Positions 34,850 through 47,400 of a stretch of 64,000 bases of DNA are shown here, piece by piece (within the stretch, counting starts at the first letter, position 1; every line of letters begins with the position of its first letter). Made by a program: the position numbers and the translations under genes. A model generated the notes under the pieces. That model worked only from the letters and a program-made list of their open reading frames with translations. It did no database searches and was not told the origin of the DNA. The stretch is from positions 5,533,501-5,597,500 of the forward strand of contig NW_026262701.1 of assembly GCF_021869535.1 (NCBI RefSeq), given 5' to 3'. The stretch is from Mytilus californianus. Lineage: Eukaryota > Mollusca > Bivalvia > Mytilida > Mytilidae.

Positions 34850-35560
34850 ATGATTTTGATAGTTTTTCTACAAATTAAATTGATAAATTCAACAACATTT
34901 ACCGTTATCTTGATGATATTTTTCGTTAAATAATCAAGAATTCTCTAAATATACTGCCGAAATTTACCCACAGCAACTTACTTTGAATAAATCAATTATT
35001 AAGAGCAATAAGTGTCCTTTCCTAGATTTAGATATTTCAGTTTTACACCAGAAACTCTACACAAAAAATTACGACAAAAGGGATGATTTTTCTTTCCCTA
35101 TTGTTAATTTTTCTTTTTTTGACGATGATGTTCCTCTGGCACCATCTTACGGTGTTTATATATCCCAACTCGTTCGTTATGCCTGTATCTGTAGTGACGT
35201 TTTGGTTTTCAATGCACGTAATCTATGTAATCAGTACTGGTAGATTATTAAGTCAGGGATTTCGTTACCACACATTACTTAAAACCTTTACTAAATTCTT
35301 CCATGGATACAAAGATTTGGTTTGCAACTTTAGCTGTACCTGTAAAATAACTTATTTCAGACGGAATAGCATCCTAAATTTTACGGTGATGTTGTTTACC
35401 GAGCCCGGGAATTTATATACGATCCGGGTTAACTTATTAATCCTTTAAATAAACTTATTCTAAAAGGTTGCCAATTCAACACTGTAATTAGATCTTTGAA
35501 TATCGTTTTCATTGGTATACATATTGATTTTGTTATCAGTAAATTAAAATCATACTTATA
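34850..35560 (+). pseudogene. Reverse-transcriptase fragment, second copy
   Basis: It encodes a YRYLDDIF-like catalytic box across a frameshift. Then come CPFLDLDISVLHQKLYTKNY, RDDFSFPIVNFSFF, APSYGVYISQLVRYA and, in another frame, the FRYHTLLKTFTKFFHGYKD segment. Stops and frameshifts show it is dead. Same family as 9312-10060. Confidence 0.82.
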
Positions 35561-36139
35561 GTTTTGTTATACACATATGCATTTTTAACGGTACTACAAT
35601 CTGCATCTCGATCCTTCATTTTGGCATTGCACAAGGTCATGTTTTTCTCTAACTGTTAATGACGTCTTTACACTAAATCCATTGGATGTTGGATGTGTAC
35701 AGTGGGAAATCTGGTGACAAAATATTACCTCCCCTGTAAATATTGAAAACTAGATCTTCTCAATGTTTGTCCGATTTTAGCAAGGACGCTATCAATTATG
35801 GATTCACGGGAAAATGTTCTGGTAAATAGTCAAAATAGAAATAAGTTGAAATAAAAACAAAACTTCCATTCAATGTTATCATTTCCCTCCTTAAGTAGCA
35901 AACGACGAGTACAGCAGGGTATAGAAGCTTGATGTAAAATTGGTGTAAAATGTTGCTATGCGAATAAATTCCTGGAGTACCAACTTCAACTTATTTTTCT
36001 ACTGGCTGTATACATTTCTGGAACATGCTAATTATCCGAATATATATACAGCTAGATCAGAAAAAGTCAGGGAAAAAAATCCAAAGGAATCGATTGATAT
36101 GCAGCAAAGTTTGGCACTTTTTAAATTATATTATTAAGC
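35561..36139. repeat. Tail of the reverse-transcriptase element and unassigned sequence
   Basis: GCACAAGGTCATGTTTTTC, a GTTAATGAC stretch and CATTGGATGTTGGATGTGTA recur inverted at 36575-36640, so this is element tail to about 35720. From there to 36139 I see nothing recognisable. Confidence 0.6.
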
Positions 36140-36340
36140 AAATTCAAACGGACCTTATCTCGATGTAAACCGTGACAAAACAATTTACGAAAAACAAATA
36201 AGACAGACATTAACCAACGACAACCACTGAACTACAGGCTCCTGACTTGGGACAGGCACATAAAGAATGTGGCGGGGTTAAACATGTTTGTGAGCGTTCA
36301 ACCCCCCTAACCTGGGAAAGTGGTGTTACAACACAACATA
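36140..36340 (-). repeat. Reverse-transcriptase element tail, inverted
   Basis: GGCTCCTGACTTGGGACAGG and GGCGGGGTTAAACATGTTT are the complement of the AAACATGTTTAACCCCGCCG stretch at 10401-10425. The tail continues into the inverted reverse-transcriptase fragment downstream. Confidence 0.75.
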
Positions 36341-36574
36341 AGAACAAACTATAAAAATCAGTTGAAAAGGACTTAACTCATCAGATCGAAACAAAGCAGA
36401 AAAAAACATCCAACAAAAACACAGACGGGCCGTGGCAGGGTATTTATACGTCCCTAACAACGAAAAAAGACACAAAGTACAGATATGAGAGTACTCGCAG
36501 TTATACTGACAGCGAGTTCAAAGCCAATACCAACTAATAAAAAAATCATGTATCTAAGACTAAAATATTAATCA

Positions 36575-37385
36575 GTACACATCCAGCATCCAATGGATTT
36601 AGCGTAAAATCGTCATTAACAGTCAGAGAAAACATAACCTTGTGCAATGCCAAAATATGGGTATCGACATATTGTAGTACCGTGAAAGTGCATATGTGTA
36701 TAACAATAACATTTAGTATGGTTTTAATTTACTGATAACAAAATCAATATTTATACCAATAAAAACAATATTCAAAGATCTAATTACAGTGTTGAATTGG
36801 TAACCTTTTAGAACAAATTTATTTAAAGGACTGATCATATCTATTAAAATTTCCGGGCTCGGTAAACAACATAACCGTAAAAACTAGGATGTGCTGTTCC
36901 GTTTGAAATAAGTTTCCTACATATACAGCCAAACTTAAAATATTTGTATCCATGGAAGAATTTAGAAAAGGTTTTAAGTAATCTGTGGTAACGAAATCCC
37001 TGACTTATTAATTTTCTAATAATACATATATAGATTACGCTCATTGTAGTTCAAAACGTCACTACAGACACGCCATAGCGAACGAGTTGGGGTATGTAAA
37101 CACCGTAAGTCGTGCCAAAGGAACATCATCGTCCAAAAAAGGGAAAATTAACAATAAGGAAAGGAAAATCGTTCTTTTTGTCATAATTTTGTGTGTAGAA
37201 TTTCTCGTGTACAGCTGAAATATCTAAATTTATCAGTCATTGCTGTAAATACTTGATTTATTTAACGAAAGTTCCTTTGGGTTAATTTCTAAAGTACATT
37301 TATAGAATTCTTGATTATTTAACCGGAAAAAATATCATCAAGATAACGGAAAGTGTTGCTGAATTTATCAATTATATGGATTTTA
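36575..37385 (-). pseudogene. Reverse-transcriptase fragment, third copy, inverted
   Basis: Complement of the 34850 family. On the minus strand it reads a YLDDI box (near 37335-37360), RDDFPFLIV-like sequence, then GFRYHRLLKTFSKFFHGYKY. It has several frame breaks. Together with 34850-35560 it forms two copies with their 3' ends facing each other. Confidence 0.8.
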
Positions 37386-38500
37386 GACGGGTGTTACTGA
37401 GTTTTGCCATAAACTGCTTTCATTTGGATTAATTTGACTGGAAATGCTATTTTCTGTTAAATCACACAAGCTTTTTACCTTGTGTAATATTTCAATGTTT
37501 TTCTTCGAATTGATAACTTTTTGAAAGACTGAAAACGCATGATCTTTAAAGTTTCTCAAATATCTGAAAAAAGCTCTAATTCGATATTGTAAAAATTCTA
37601 TGTATTAAAAAATACTTTGTGAAAAAGTAGGAACTGGCAAATCGAAGCTTTTGTTTCATCTGAGACTCTAAGCTTTCATTGATAAAAATAACATGAATTC
37701 GTTCATTGATTGATTGATTGTTCGTTGCTTTCAGTATCCAGTGTTATGGTCAATTGAATAACTGAACACGTACGTTTAAAAAAGAGCTACAAACGAGTCT
37801 CTTTTCAGATATATCTGGGTCCGCAAATTTCACAAAATCATAAGAACATAAAGGAGCTACGGTTCCGCAGCTAAATGCAGGTTTTTTTCTTCTAAAATCA
37901 TGAAAATTTGATAAAAATGAATTATTTCCAAAGAATTGTTACATTCTATAAGATGATACTTTTGTAAAGAAGTTATTCCAAATCGTTTTACAAAAATCCG
38001 TAGTCACGGTTTATCTTTTGAAACAAAAAAGTTAAGTATTTAAAGGATAGAAATGTCCAAGAATCCGAAATTTTAGATAAATCTCTAAATGTTCGTTCCC
38101 AATATTCTCTAAATTTAGCACATGAAGGTATATTTTTTATTACATATTTGAATTGACAAAGTGAAAATTTATAAAAATGTGAAAAATACCTTGTATGCAA
38201 ATTTTCGTAAAAAAATCACCGTAGGATCGAAACTGTATCGTATGCCATAAAAACTTTTCTTTTATTGTTTTTTTTTCTTTAGTCTTTACTGTTCCGCCTA
38301 TATCCAAAAAACATGCATGTCTCTGACTCTCATTAAACTTTTTAAACGAGAGACATATGCATATAATTATGTCTATGGTTAAACAATTCATTTTGATAGT
38401 TTTTTTCAAATGCAACAACATATATTAAAGGATAATTTGATCATGAATATAAGAAGTTCAAGCTCTATTTATAGTATTATACTTCGTTTGATTTGACCTT
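37386..38500. other. Unassigned intergenic sequence
   Basis: No supported gene. It contains an inverted SINE tail (37700-37745) and a GAGCTACGGTTCCGCAGCTA stretch (about 37855-37875) that recurs at 38930-38980. ORFs at 37988-38421 on the minus strand have no recognisable features. Confidence 0.4.
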
Positions 38501-38620
38501 ATAGATTATAGTGACGGTCCGAGTTGACTTTATAGACGGACGAGTTGACTTTATAGACGGTCTGAATTGACATGAGTTGACATTATAGACGGTCTGAATT
38601 GACAATTCAAATATTCTATT
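38495..38620. repeat. Short tandem TATAGACGGTC-GA-TTGAC units
   Basis: Four to five short units of about 25-35 bp with GAGTTGACTTTATAGACGG. One or two more copies lie at 40163-40205. The 88-codon ORF across them is not credible. Confidence 0.8.
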
Positions 38621-39550
38621 ATTCCAATCAGGGTCCCACAGGGGGTATTTACAATTAACAATTATAATTAGATGACAATATAAGCAAAAAACATGAGACA
38701 TTGTACAGCATATAATGTATGTGACAGATATCATAATAGACAAATGAAAATAGCATTAATAATAAAAATATATTATAAGTTCTCTTGAATATTTGTTCCG
38801 TTATTATTTCCAGAGACATATAATGCATATTATGTCTCTGTTATTTCTATGTCCAGCAGTGTACCTCGTGTTCACATCAGCACAGCTATCATATATACGT
38901 CTCTGGTTAAGATATATAGTTCGTTCTGCGGAACCGTAGCTCATAGATAGACCTATATGAGCTACGGTTCCGCAGCTACAAGAAACGATGCTTATGGATA
39001 TACTGTTGTAATAGCTGCAACATCATTCTTCCTCGTGTCAAAAGCAGATGAACAAGTAATCTTAATATTATCTAAGATATGTGATCCCATAGAACAAGAA
39101 CAAGATCAAGAACATATTTTTTTACCAATCAAGGGCCCTCAAAAGGCATATAGAGAATACATGTATATAATGAAAAAGAACATTGATTAGCATAGTATAT
39201 GAAAAATAAATAGATCTAAGTCATATTGACTTTAATAAATTTTCCAACAGCATTAAGGACCTGATTGTCTTCACAGCGTAATAATTAAATGAATTTTTGC
39301 TGATTGTCCAGTAAAAAATAGTTTGGATTTTTTTTGGAAAACAAAGTCAAAGAGAGCATCTCTATCAGTGTTAAATTTTTCAGATGAAGTTAAATAATGG
39401 ATTTCATCTTCAACACAGCCAGAGGAGCATTTTATGCAAATTCTTTCATTTCGTGGATGTATATGTATTAATGTTTGTGAATGCTATTGACCTTCCTATT
39501 GACTCTAACAACATATATACGAAATAGTTAAATAATATGTATTTCGTTTT

Positions 39551-39985
39551 TAGCTCACCTGGCCCGAGGGCCTAGTGAGCTTTTCTCATCACCTGCGGCG
39601 TCCGACGTCTGTCGTCGTCGTCGTCCGTCGTCGTCGTCGTTAACTTTTTACATTTTGAACCTCTTCTAGAGAACAACTGAATGGAATGAAACCAAATATG
39701 TCATGAATGTTCCTTTTGAGGTGCTGTACCAAGTATTATTACTTTGTAGCTGATCCATCATCCAAGATGGCCGCAAGCTGGGGGACTAAACACGAAGCAC
39801 GCACATCGAACCAAACACGAGAAAACGAGAAATAAAACGTCAAAACACGAAAACATGTGAAATAAAAAGGCCGAAACCGTTGCACGAAAATAACCCTTTA
39901 ACACCCTCTTTTAATCTATTTTTACCTGATTTCCAAAACCAAAGTAGAATCAGGTGAGCGAAACAGGCTCTTGAGAGCCTCTAGT
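39551..39985. mobile_element. TAGCTCACCTGG element with (GTC/CGT)n run
   Basis: It begins TAGCTCACCTGGCCCGAGGG, carries a GTCGTC-rich run (39600-39640) and ends with CAGGTGAGCGAAACAGGCTC followed by GAGCCTCTAG. AGCTCACCTG at one end and CAGGTGAGC at the other form inverted ends. Related left ends are at 45005 and 55875, and right ends at 58720 and 61395. Confidence 0.75.
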
Positions 39986-40139
39986 TTTTTGTTATGTCTA
40001 TCAATCAAGTAATTCTTTCCCTCAGTATTGTTCTTTTGTATTTGTTTAATATCATTATGTGTAATGTTATAATCTCATGTTGCCCCTTGTGGGCCCTTTA
40101 ATTTGGAATAAAATATATTCTTCTATTTTATAACAAAAC

Positions 40140-41090
40140 CAATTTTTTTTATTGAAAATTATAGACGGTCTGAGTTGACATTATATAGACGGTCCGGTCC
40201 GATTGAATTGATAGAATATGCGAGGCGAGTTGTACCATATATATATGCATATTCGTTGGAAAACAAAAGTGAAAGTAGAAATGCATTTGAGGAAACGTTT
40301 AAAATATCTTAATGTCAGCCATTTAAATTAGAATGTACAACATTAATTTGTATTAATCATGACAGGTAAAGACAAAGCAAATCAAAACAAATTTCTGATG
40401 TGTTCATGGTGTTATTTTATCCCATTCAGCAAAAAAAGAAAAATCGGATTCAGATTGAAATACCACAATGTTGAATATAAAGGCTAAAGGGAGTAAAGCA
40501 CCATCAGAGACACAAATATACTGTAAATATATATATATACAGGTCTCTGCTACCATCATGCATATTCAATGTATAGTTTCTCCCTTCGATAGAAGAAATA
40601 AAACTACTGTTTTTCACAATATTGAACAAAGACCACAACCTACAATCAGAAAACAAGTTTTAATGTTTTGAAAGCTTTGCAGGCTCGTAGAAAGGATGTC
40701 TCTGAGGTTTTTTTTTCAGTCATGGTGCTCAAACTTTAATTGTCAAACTTCAATCTGAATCTCGATTTTAATAGTCTTTTGTATAAATGGTATATTTTGA
40801 TTTCAGAGAAAAAAAAGGGGGGGGGTATGCTTCATGAGGGATGCAAAGACAACTGTAATCATGTCCTTCAGATGTATCACAATCAAGAATGGAAGGTACT
40901 CCCTCCCAATGAATACTTGTTGAAATAGAGAGAAGATACCATGTGGACAACCAAAAATAATAAGTCCAATAAAAACAAAACGACAAATTGCTTAAAAGAA
41001 AAATGATAAAAAAGACAAACAACTGTGACAAGATTGCTTCCCTTAGTACATGTATTAGATACTTAGCCAGCCATAAGTGGTTGAGCTAGG
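40140..41090. other. Unassigned intergenic sequence
   Basis: It contains a G-run (40815-40824) and microsatellite-like TATATA near 40520. ORFs at 40468-40671, 40740-40928 and 40768-41031 overlap on both strands and show no recognised domain. No gene is called. Confidence 0.35.
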
Positions 41091-41096
41091 GAAGTA

Positions 41097-41165
41097 ATTC
41101 TTTATCTCAGTCGGTTAGAGTGCTGCCATGTAACACAGAGGTACAGGGTTCCAGTCCCGGAGGAG
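41097..41165 (+). mobile_element. tRNA-like head (decayed tRNA or SINE)
   Basis: TATCTCAGTCGG (41104-41115) resembles a pol III A box and GGTTCCAGTCC (41147-41157) a B box with one change from the consensus. The anticodon arm does not fold into a standard 5-bp stem and 7-base loop that I can defend. It is therefore called a tRNA-derived repeat head rather than a functional tRNA. Confidence 0.5.
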
Positions 41166-41219
41166 ACAAAGTGATTTTGTATGCAGAATCATGCTCTCTG
41201 GTTACACAACTATGACAAA

Positions 41220-43100
41220 AACTTTTTTTAAAACTCCAGATTGACACTTATTGGAACCAACTTGGCCACAATCATCATTAGGATGTCTAGTTTAAAAAAA
41301 TATGTCCAATGATCCCGCCTACCCACCAACAAGGCTGACATAGCTAAAAATAGAACAAAGGGGTAAAATGCAAGTTTTGTATATTATCTGGAAAACTGCA
41401 ATAGATAGATTAAATCTGACAGAAGCAGAATTAAAAGTTCAGTGTCACGAAATAGAAGTTCCTTCATAAGATAAGTTCCAAATGGAAAAAATATGTTGGA
41501 ATATTTTTTCCACTGGAATGAATATTACAGTATATGTTCCTAACGGAATGGTATAGAATATTTGTTCCAACAGGAACAGATATAATGGCATTGTTTATAA
41601 CAAAGTTTCCAGTGGAACTTCTGTTATACAGAACAAATATACGTTGACACCACCTGCTATAATAGTTCAACCAAAACATGTCAGATGACTCCTTATAGGA
41701 GTATTGCCCTTAAATGAGGATTTAACCTATTGAAAAAAAATTGCCTACAATCTTTATATAGATCAAAGAGACACTAAAACTGCAAAAATTATCAGCATGA
41801 AAATATGTAAAAGTTTGTCAACATTGCTGAAATCTGAGGTTGTCTCCTTATAGGAGTTTTGACCTTAAGGGCATACATTACAGTTACAGGGGAGATAATG
41901 AGGTTGCTAACGTTAAATGTTATTTTTACATACTTTGCCAAAATGTATTATGTGATGTGATAAGTTCAGAAATATAATAAAAACGATAGGTCACCAAGCC
42001 CTAGTTTTGTCCATCTGTCTTGCCATCCACCCATCTGTCTTGTCAATTTTTGTAAATGCAAAAACTCCAAAAGTATAGGTAGTAGGCCACTGAAATTGTG
42101 CACAGTTGTTGTAGATATGCTTAATATACAGATGTGAATATTAAACATTTATTTCCCATGACTGAGGGAGATATGAAGATTTGTTCACCCAAGAATATTC
42201 ATATTTCACGAGGGCTCTGCCCGAGGGAAATATGATTTTTCGAGGGTGAGCAAATCTTCATATCTCCCGAGGCAAAGGGAAATGAATGTTTTATTCCACA
42301 GCCTATGCTTTGTTTACTATCATTACATTAATTATTATTTTGCATATATTTTTTTTCTTATCTGCTTGTTTTTATAAGTCAAACTAAACATGACATACAC
42401 ATTGATAAACAGTACGGATCAAAAGTTCATTATTAGTCTTTTTGTTTTATCGTCTGAAATAAATTTGAACATGATAATGATTTTTGCTATCACTATTTTA
42501 AGAAGAATAAGAAGTTCAAAACGTTATGTACATTAACCGCGCGTAACGTCGCACCATGTAATCCCGACATTTCAGAGGGGAATTAAATGATCCTCAGAAG
42601 GGAATATGAAGATTTGTTCAATGACACGTGGGATAGTCTCAACCAATCAAATATTGATTAAACTATCAATATGTATAAACAGTGGAATAATAAATCATGG
42701 TGAAATTAGGCTCATTATTTTTTTGAAAAATGTCCTTTTTTTTTTAAAAATCACAAATTTTTGGTAATGTCGTTTGTAAACGCAAAAACTCCAAAAGCAT
42801 AGGTAGCAGACCAATGAAATTTAGCTCAGCTGTTGTGCCTAATTTCTAAATGTGCATATCATATATTTTGGTGAAATTAGGCTCATTACTTTTGGAAAAA
42901 AAGTTTTGAGAAATGTCATCTTATAATAGAATTTTTATTAAAAAATGGTATGTAGGTGTATTAAGATATTTAAAATGTGATTGGCAAATTAAAGAAAAAA
43001 TGGTAAAAAAAAACTTTTTGATAAAAATTTTGAGAAGCATCTTGTGGTAGGATGTCATAAAAAAAATTTATAGATAAAATAGGCATAATATGAATTTCAA
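41220..43100. repeat. Patchwork of interspersed repeats
   Basis: 41220-41450 is like 45110-45330 (GGTAAAATGCAAGTTTTGT). 41690-41860 are AGGAGT-TTGCCCTTAA units. 42040-42150 and 42770-42905 share AAAAACTCCAAAAG-ATAGGTAG and GAAATTAGGCTCATTA, with a third copy at 55720-55830. Between them 42160-42640 has CATATTTC...TCTTCATATCTCCC-GAGG inverted pieces, suggesting an inserted element. Confidence 0.6.
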
Positions 43101-43554
43101 ATTATTTCCTCTTGTCAAAAAATGTGTAAAAAACTTAATTTTTGTTTAAAAAATTATAAATTCTGAGAATCATACTTTTTGCTAGGATTTAAACGAAAAA
43201 GGTATCATTTGCTATTACAAATTGGTTCTCTGTGTCAAAATTATTGTTGTCCATCATTTACAAAAATGTCCACCAAAATACATAGTATTTGGATTTTCAC
43301 AAACATGTGAGCTGTGTCAGATAGAAATTGACCTTATGCATGTCAGTTTTCTAGTTGCGATTCATATTATGTTTATTATATTTAGGTTAAGATACTTATG
43401 TTTCATTGCACTCTTCATTGTTTTTGATTGTTCAGCAGTCTATTATTAGAACTATTGCATCATAAATCAAGGGACAGACAACATATTAGACAAAACAGAA
43501 CACAAATACCACAGAGAAACACAAACCAAAATCCTGGGGTAAGCGCATGTGTTT

Positions 43555-43625
43555 GATCATCCTAAACATGCATGAAATATTTGCCACTGGACAGTAAGAA
43601 ACAATAAATCAATCAATCAATCAGG
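43555..43625 (+). repeat. SINE tail fragment with (TCAA)n
   Basis: AACATGCATGAAATATTTGC, CACTGGAC and AATCAATCAATCAATC match the end of the 15453-15845 repeat. The body is missing. Confidence 0.75.
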
Positions 43626-43664
43626 TGTTTGAGTTTGATCGTCTGTTCCTAGTTCAATAGTAAC

Positions 43665-43905
43665 AATGAATTATTTCAATCTGGAATCGTTTTGAATTCT
43701 GGAAAACTGATAAAAGGTGTATAAACTAACTTAATTAAGGATGGTTAGCCATGCATGCATGGCTAAGGGGGTTAGTAAGTTCATACTGAAATATCAGTGA
43801 AAGTAACTTGAACCTAAGCCATGCATGCATGGCTAACCCACTAAGAAAAAAGTTGTATTTTTTTTCTTATCAATTTTCCAGAATTCAGAATTATTCCAGA
43901 TTCAA
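43665..43905. mobile_element. 240-bp fold-back with GCCATGCATGCATGGC palindromes
   Basis: The arms start with ATCTGGAAT-TTTTGAATTCTGGAAAA-TGATAA and end with the complement (TTATCAATTTTCCAGAATTC). Each arm also contains the perfect palindrome GCCATGCATGCATGGC (near 43750 and 43820). It lies about 450 bases upstream of the plus-gene ATG. Confidence 0.85.
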
Positions 43906-43920
43906 ATAATTCCTTGTTTA

Positions 43921-44129
43921 CTGTAGATTCATTATTATTCATTGGGATACTAACTTTCATGGATTTCGTGGATAAAGGTTAACCACGAATTTAAATATTC
44001 AACAGAGTACTAATGTTCTAAAGGCTTAAAAGCAGATTTAGGAAAATCCATGAAATCAAAAATTCACAAAAATACAGTTTTACCTAAATCCACGGAAATT
44101 GGTAGCCATGAAAATAAATGAATCCACAG
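43921..44129. mobile_element. MITE family A, copy upstream of the plus gene
   Basis: A 209-bp element with CTGTAGATTCATTATTATTC and AAATGAATCCACAG ends, flanked by TA on both sides. It has the same length as 14541-14749. It sits 124 bases before the predicted 5'-UTR acceptor of the plus gene. Confidence 0.9.
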
Positions 44130-44352
44130 TAGTTACAAGTGCCTTATTGCTCTGCACAAGTAACAATTTGGTAAGCCATATTATGACATTTATGTAGTAT
44201 ATTTGTATATATTTTTGAATACATACAATGATTTTTAATTATTCTACTTTCAGACTAAGAACAGATAACCAAGTGTATTTAGTTTACGTTGTGGTTATAA
44301 TGTATTAAAAGGACAGAAATTTTGTAAATGTGCATAGAGAGTTGATGACAAA

Positions 44353-44455
44353 ATGATCTGCACAGGAAAGAATGAAGAAGGCAATACCTGCAAACGACAG
44401 CTGGCAAAAGATATGAAGTTTTGTCCAGAATGTGGTACACCAGTCAAAATACAAG
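44353..44455 (+). CDS. RNF213: RNF213-like (plus gene) exon 1: zinc ribbon
   Basis: An ATG at 44353, with an in-frame TAG 18 bases upstream (44335), starts MICTGKNEEGNTC and continues to KFCPECGTPVKIQ. Cys3, 13, 24 and 27 form one C4 ribbon whose spacing (10, 11, 3) equals that of the second ribbon of the minus-strand gene. The donor CAAG|GTAAG leaves phase 1. A pyrimidine-rich acceptor (TTCTACTTTCAG, exon edge 44254) suggests a preceding 5'-UTR intron. The exon is too short for ORF finders and is recognised by the Cys pattern. Confidence 0.8.
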
Positions 44456-47400
44456 GTAAGATAAGAAATGGTTCAATATTGGTAACTTCTATTAAAAAAG
44501 TATGTGGAAAAAAAATTAAAGCATAAAAATCAGGTTAATTAAACTGACCTTATATAATAAACTGATTTGAATAAATGTTCAATGTTACTTTTATTTTGCA
44601 TTGATAATTTCTAGTTATCTTCATCTTCTTTTTGTCCCTAACTTCCTACTGCTGTTGAGAGAAGCATATCCACAAAAAATCAAAAAGCTTAACTAGGATC
44701 CATGCAAACTTATATTTCCTTTGAATAAACTTCCATTGAATAAACTTATTTAAAGAGTTTATCAATATACATGTACCACTGTAAAAAGATCTTTGGATAT
44801 TGTTTTAATTGGTACTAACATTGATTTTGTTATCAATGAATAAAAACATAAATAAATATGTATTCTTATATAGTATTTAACACTTACAGTCCTACATCTT
44901 TTGGCATTACACAAGGTATTTTTTTCAGACTGTGTATGCCTTCTTTACACTGATTCCATTAGATGTGTACTAATTGATACTTTGTCTTGGATACATGATT
45001 CTTTTTTAGCTCACCTGGTCCATAGGCCAAATGAGCTTTTCTCATCACTTGGCGTCCGTCGTCGTCTGTTAACTTTTACAAAAATCTTCTCCTCTGTAAC
45101 TACTGGGCCAAATTTAACTAAACTTGGCCACTATCATCATTAGGGTATCTAGTTTAAAAAATTTGTATTATGACCCCGCCTGCCAACCAAGATGGCTGAC
45201 ATGGCTAAATATAGAACATTGGGGTAAAATGCAAGTTTTGTCTATTATTTTGAAAACCGTTATAAACAGAGAAAATCTGTTGGAAACAAAAATGTTCAGA
45301 ATGTTGAGCTCTACCAATTGTCTGTTTAGGTCAAAACTGTCAGATGACTTCTTATAGGAGTTATTGCCCTTTAATGTCAAATTTTACCATTTTTTTATAC
45401 GACCGCAAAAGAATTTGCGTTTGTATAATGCTATCAGGTCGTCGTCCTCGTCATCGTCGGCGGGGGGTTGTAAATTTTTTTCCCTCAAGATTTAAGAAAT
45501 TTATCAATTTTCCAAAAAATAAATTGGGGGTCACAATTTATTTTGCTAATTCTTTGTATATAGTCTGAAAACAGATTTACTAAGTATTGCGCAACAGCAC
45601 AATGTATTGCACAACAGTAAGAAATCTTCAATTGAATATAAATTCAAATCATATAACCAATTTCAAGTTCTTTGACTACATTTATTCTGTGTCAGATACC
45701 TATAATGTGGCAAATATTTAATTACAATGCAAATTCAGACCTGTATCAAGCTTGAATACTGTGTCCATTTTTGCCCCAACTGTTCAGGGTTGGACCTCTG
45801 CGGTCTTATCCAGCTGCACTCGACGAAGCACTTTATTTCATTTTTTCCTATTACCTTGAAAATTATAATAGATAGAGAGTAACTTTAAGTTGCAAAAATG
45901 ATCAGCAAGATAAGTTCTACAAATAATTCTCATGGTTGAAATTGTCAGTCGACTCCTTATTAGAGTAATTGCCCTTTGATGATGATTTTTACCAATTTTT
46001 TGCTTTTTTTTCCTTATATCTTAAAAATTATAATAGATAGATAGGAACTTAAATAAGCAAAAATGATCAGCAAGACAGGATCTACAACGAAGATAAGAAG
46101 AGGAATTTGTCTGACGATTCATATTGGAGTTATTGCCCTTTAATGACGATTTCTACCATTTTTTTTGCGTTTTGCCTTATATAATAAAAATTATAATAGA
46201 TAAATAGACACTTTAAATCACAAAAATGATCAGCAAGGCAAGATCTACTAACAAGTCAAATTTTGCCGATAGTTAGTAGACTGTCAATCTTGATAGGAGT
46301 AATTACCCTTAAATGAGGATTTTTTTTACCCTCTTTTGTGTTTTAACCAAAAACTAAAGAAGATATAGAGAAACTAAACAGACTAAGTGATCAGCAATAT
46401 AAGATCAACAAAACAGAGATTTTTGTCATAAATTTTATTCTCGTCTACGATGTTGGAGAGTGTCCATTGTTGAATATGCGCATAGACCAAGAAAAAGCAT
46501 ATATAGATGTATTTGTACTACAGAGTTATACTACAGAAACCACAAAAGTACAGAATGTTCCTTTTTTATAAGTTACAGGTGACCAGAGTGTATCTGGAGA
46601 GAGTCCACCAGGTAGCCATTCTCCACAAATACCAGAACAGTCTACTGAAGACTCCCAGACAAATGATTCAAGTAGACATGAAAATAATGGCCAGGGGGAT
46701 GCTGGTGACCATAAAGGTACAGGGTCAGGTAACACAGATAATACAATTAAAAAAAATTATATTGCTTTGTAAACTAAAAATATTTCAAGTATCAAAATAT
46801 CTGGTTGATAAGCCACTTTTTTGCCTAAATCGGGAAAAAAGTCTTAGAATATGTCAAAGAGTTAATCCTATAAGAAATTCACCTAGAGCAAATATCAGCT
46901 AGTCAGAGGTCACTGAATTATGTAACAGTTACAGCATATCTGTGCATCAACAATCAAAAAGGAATTAATTACAGTACCAGAGAAAACTGTTGGATATGTA
47001 TGAGCTTAACATATAATACCTTTATACCTGCTGTCATTATTCTTTTTGTGATTTACAAGACAATACTCTGTTTGCAAAATAAAGCAACCATTACTTTGTA
47101 TATTGTCAGATACGAATGTGTAAGCCACGAGATACAATAAAGGGATAAATGTAGTCCCAATAATTCAGTCTTTTATATTCCACTGCTTGAAACATCACGA
47201 TTATGTATGATCGATGAAAGAATATGTATTTAATCAGATAGCCAAAAATCTGAAGCAATTTCCCCATAATGTGCCCTAATTCATACCATCTAAATATAGG
47301 TTGGTTCCATGTGTAAAATTTTCAGTATGCCTCAGGAACTTGTCTGACTATAACGGTAGGTTGGTATTTCAACAACTGATCGGAAGTCATCAATAGAAAA

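Noticed and set aside
38957-39190. 77-codon plus-strand ORF
   Set aside because: It starts in a dispersed GAGCTACGGTTCCGC repeat and has no domain or splice support.
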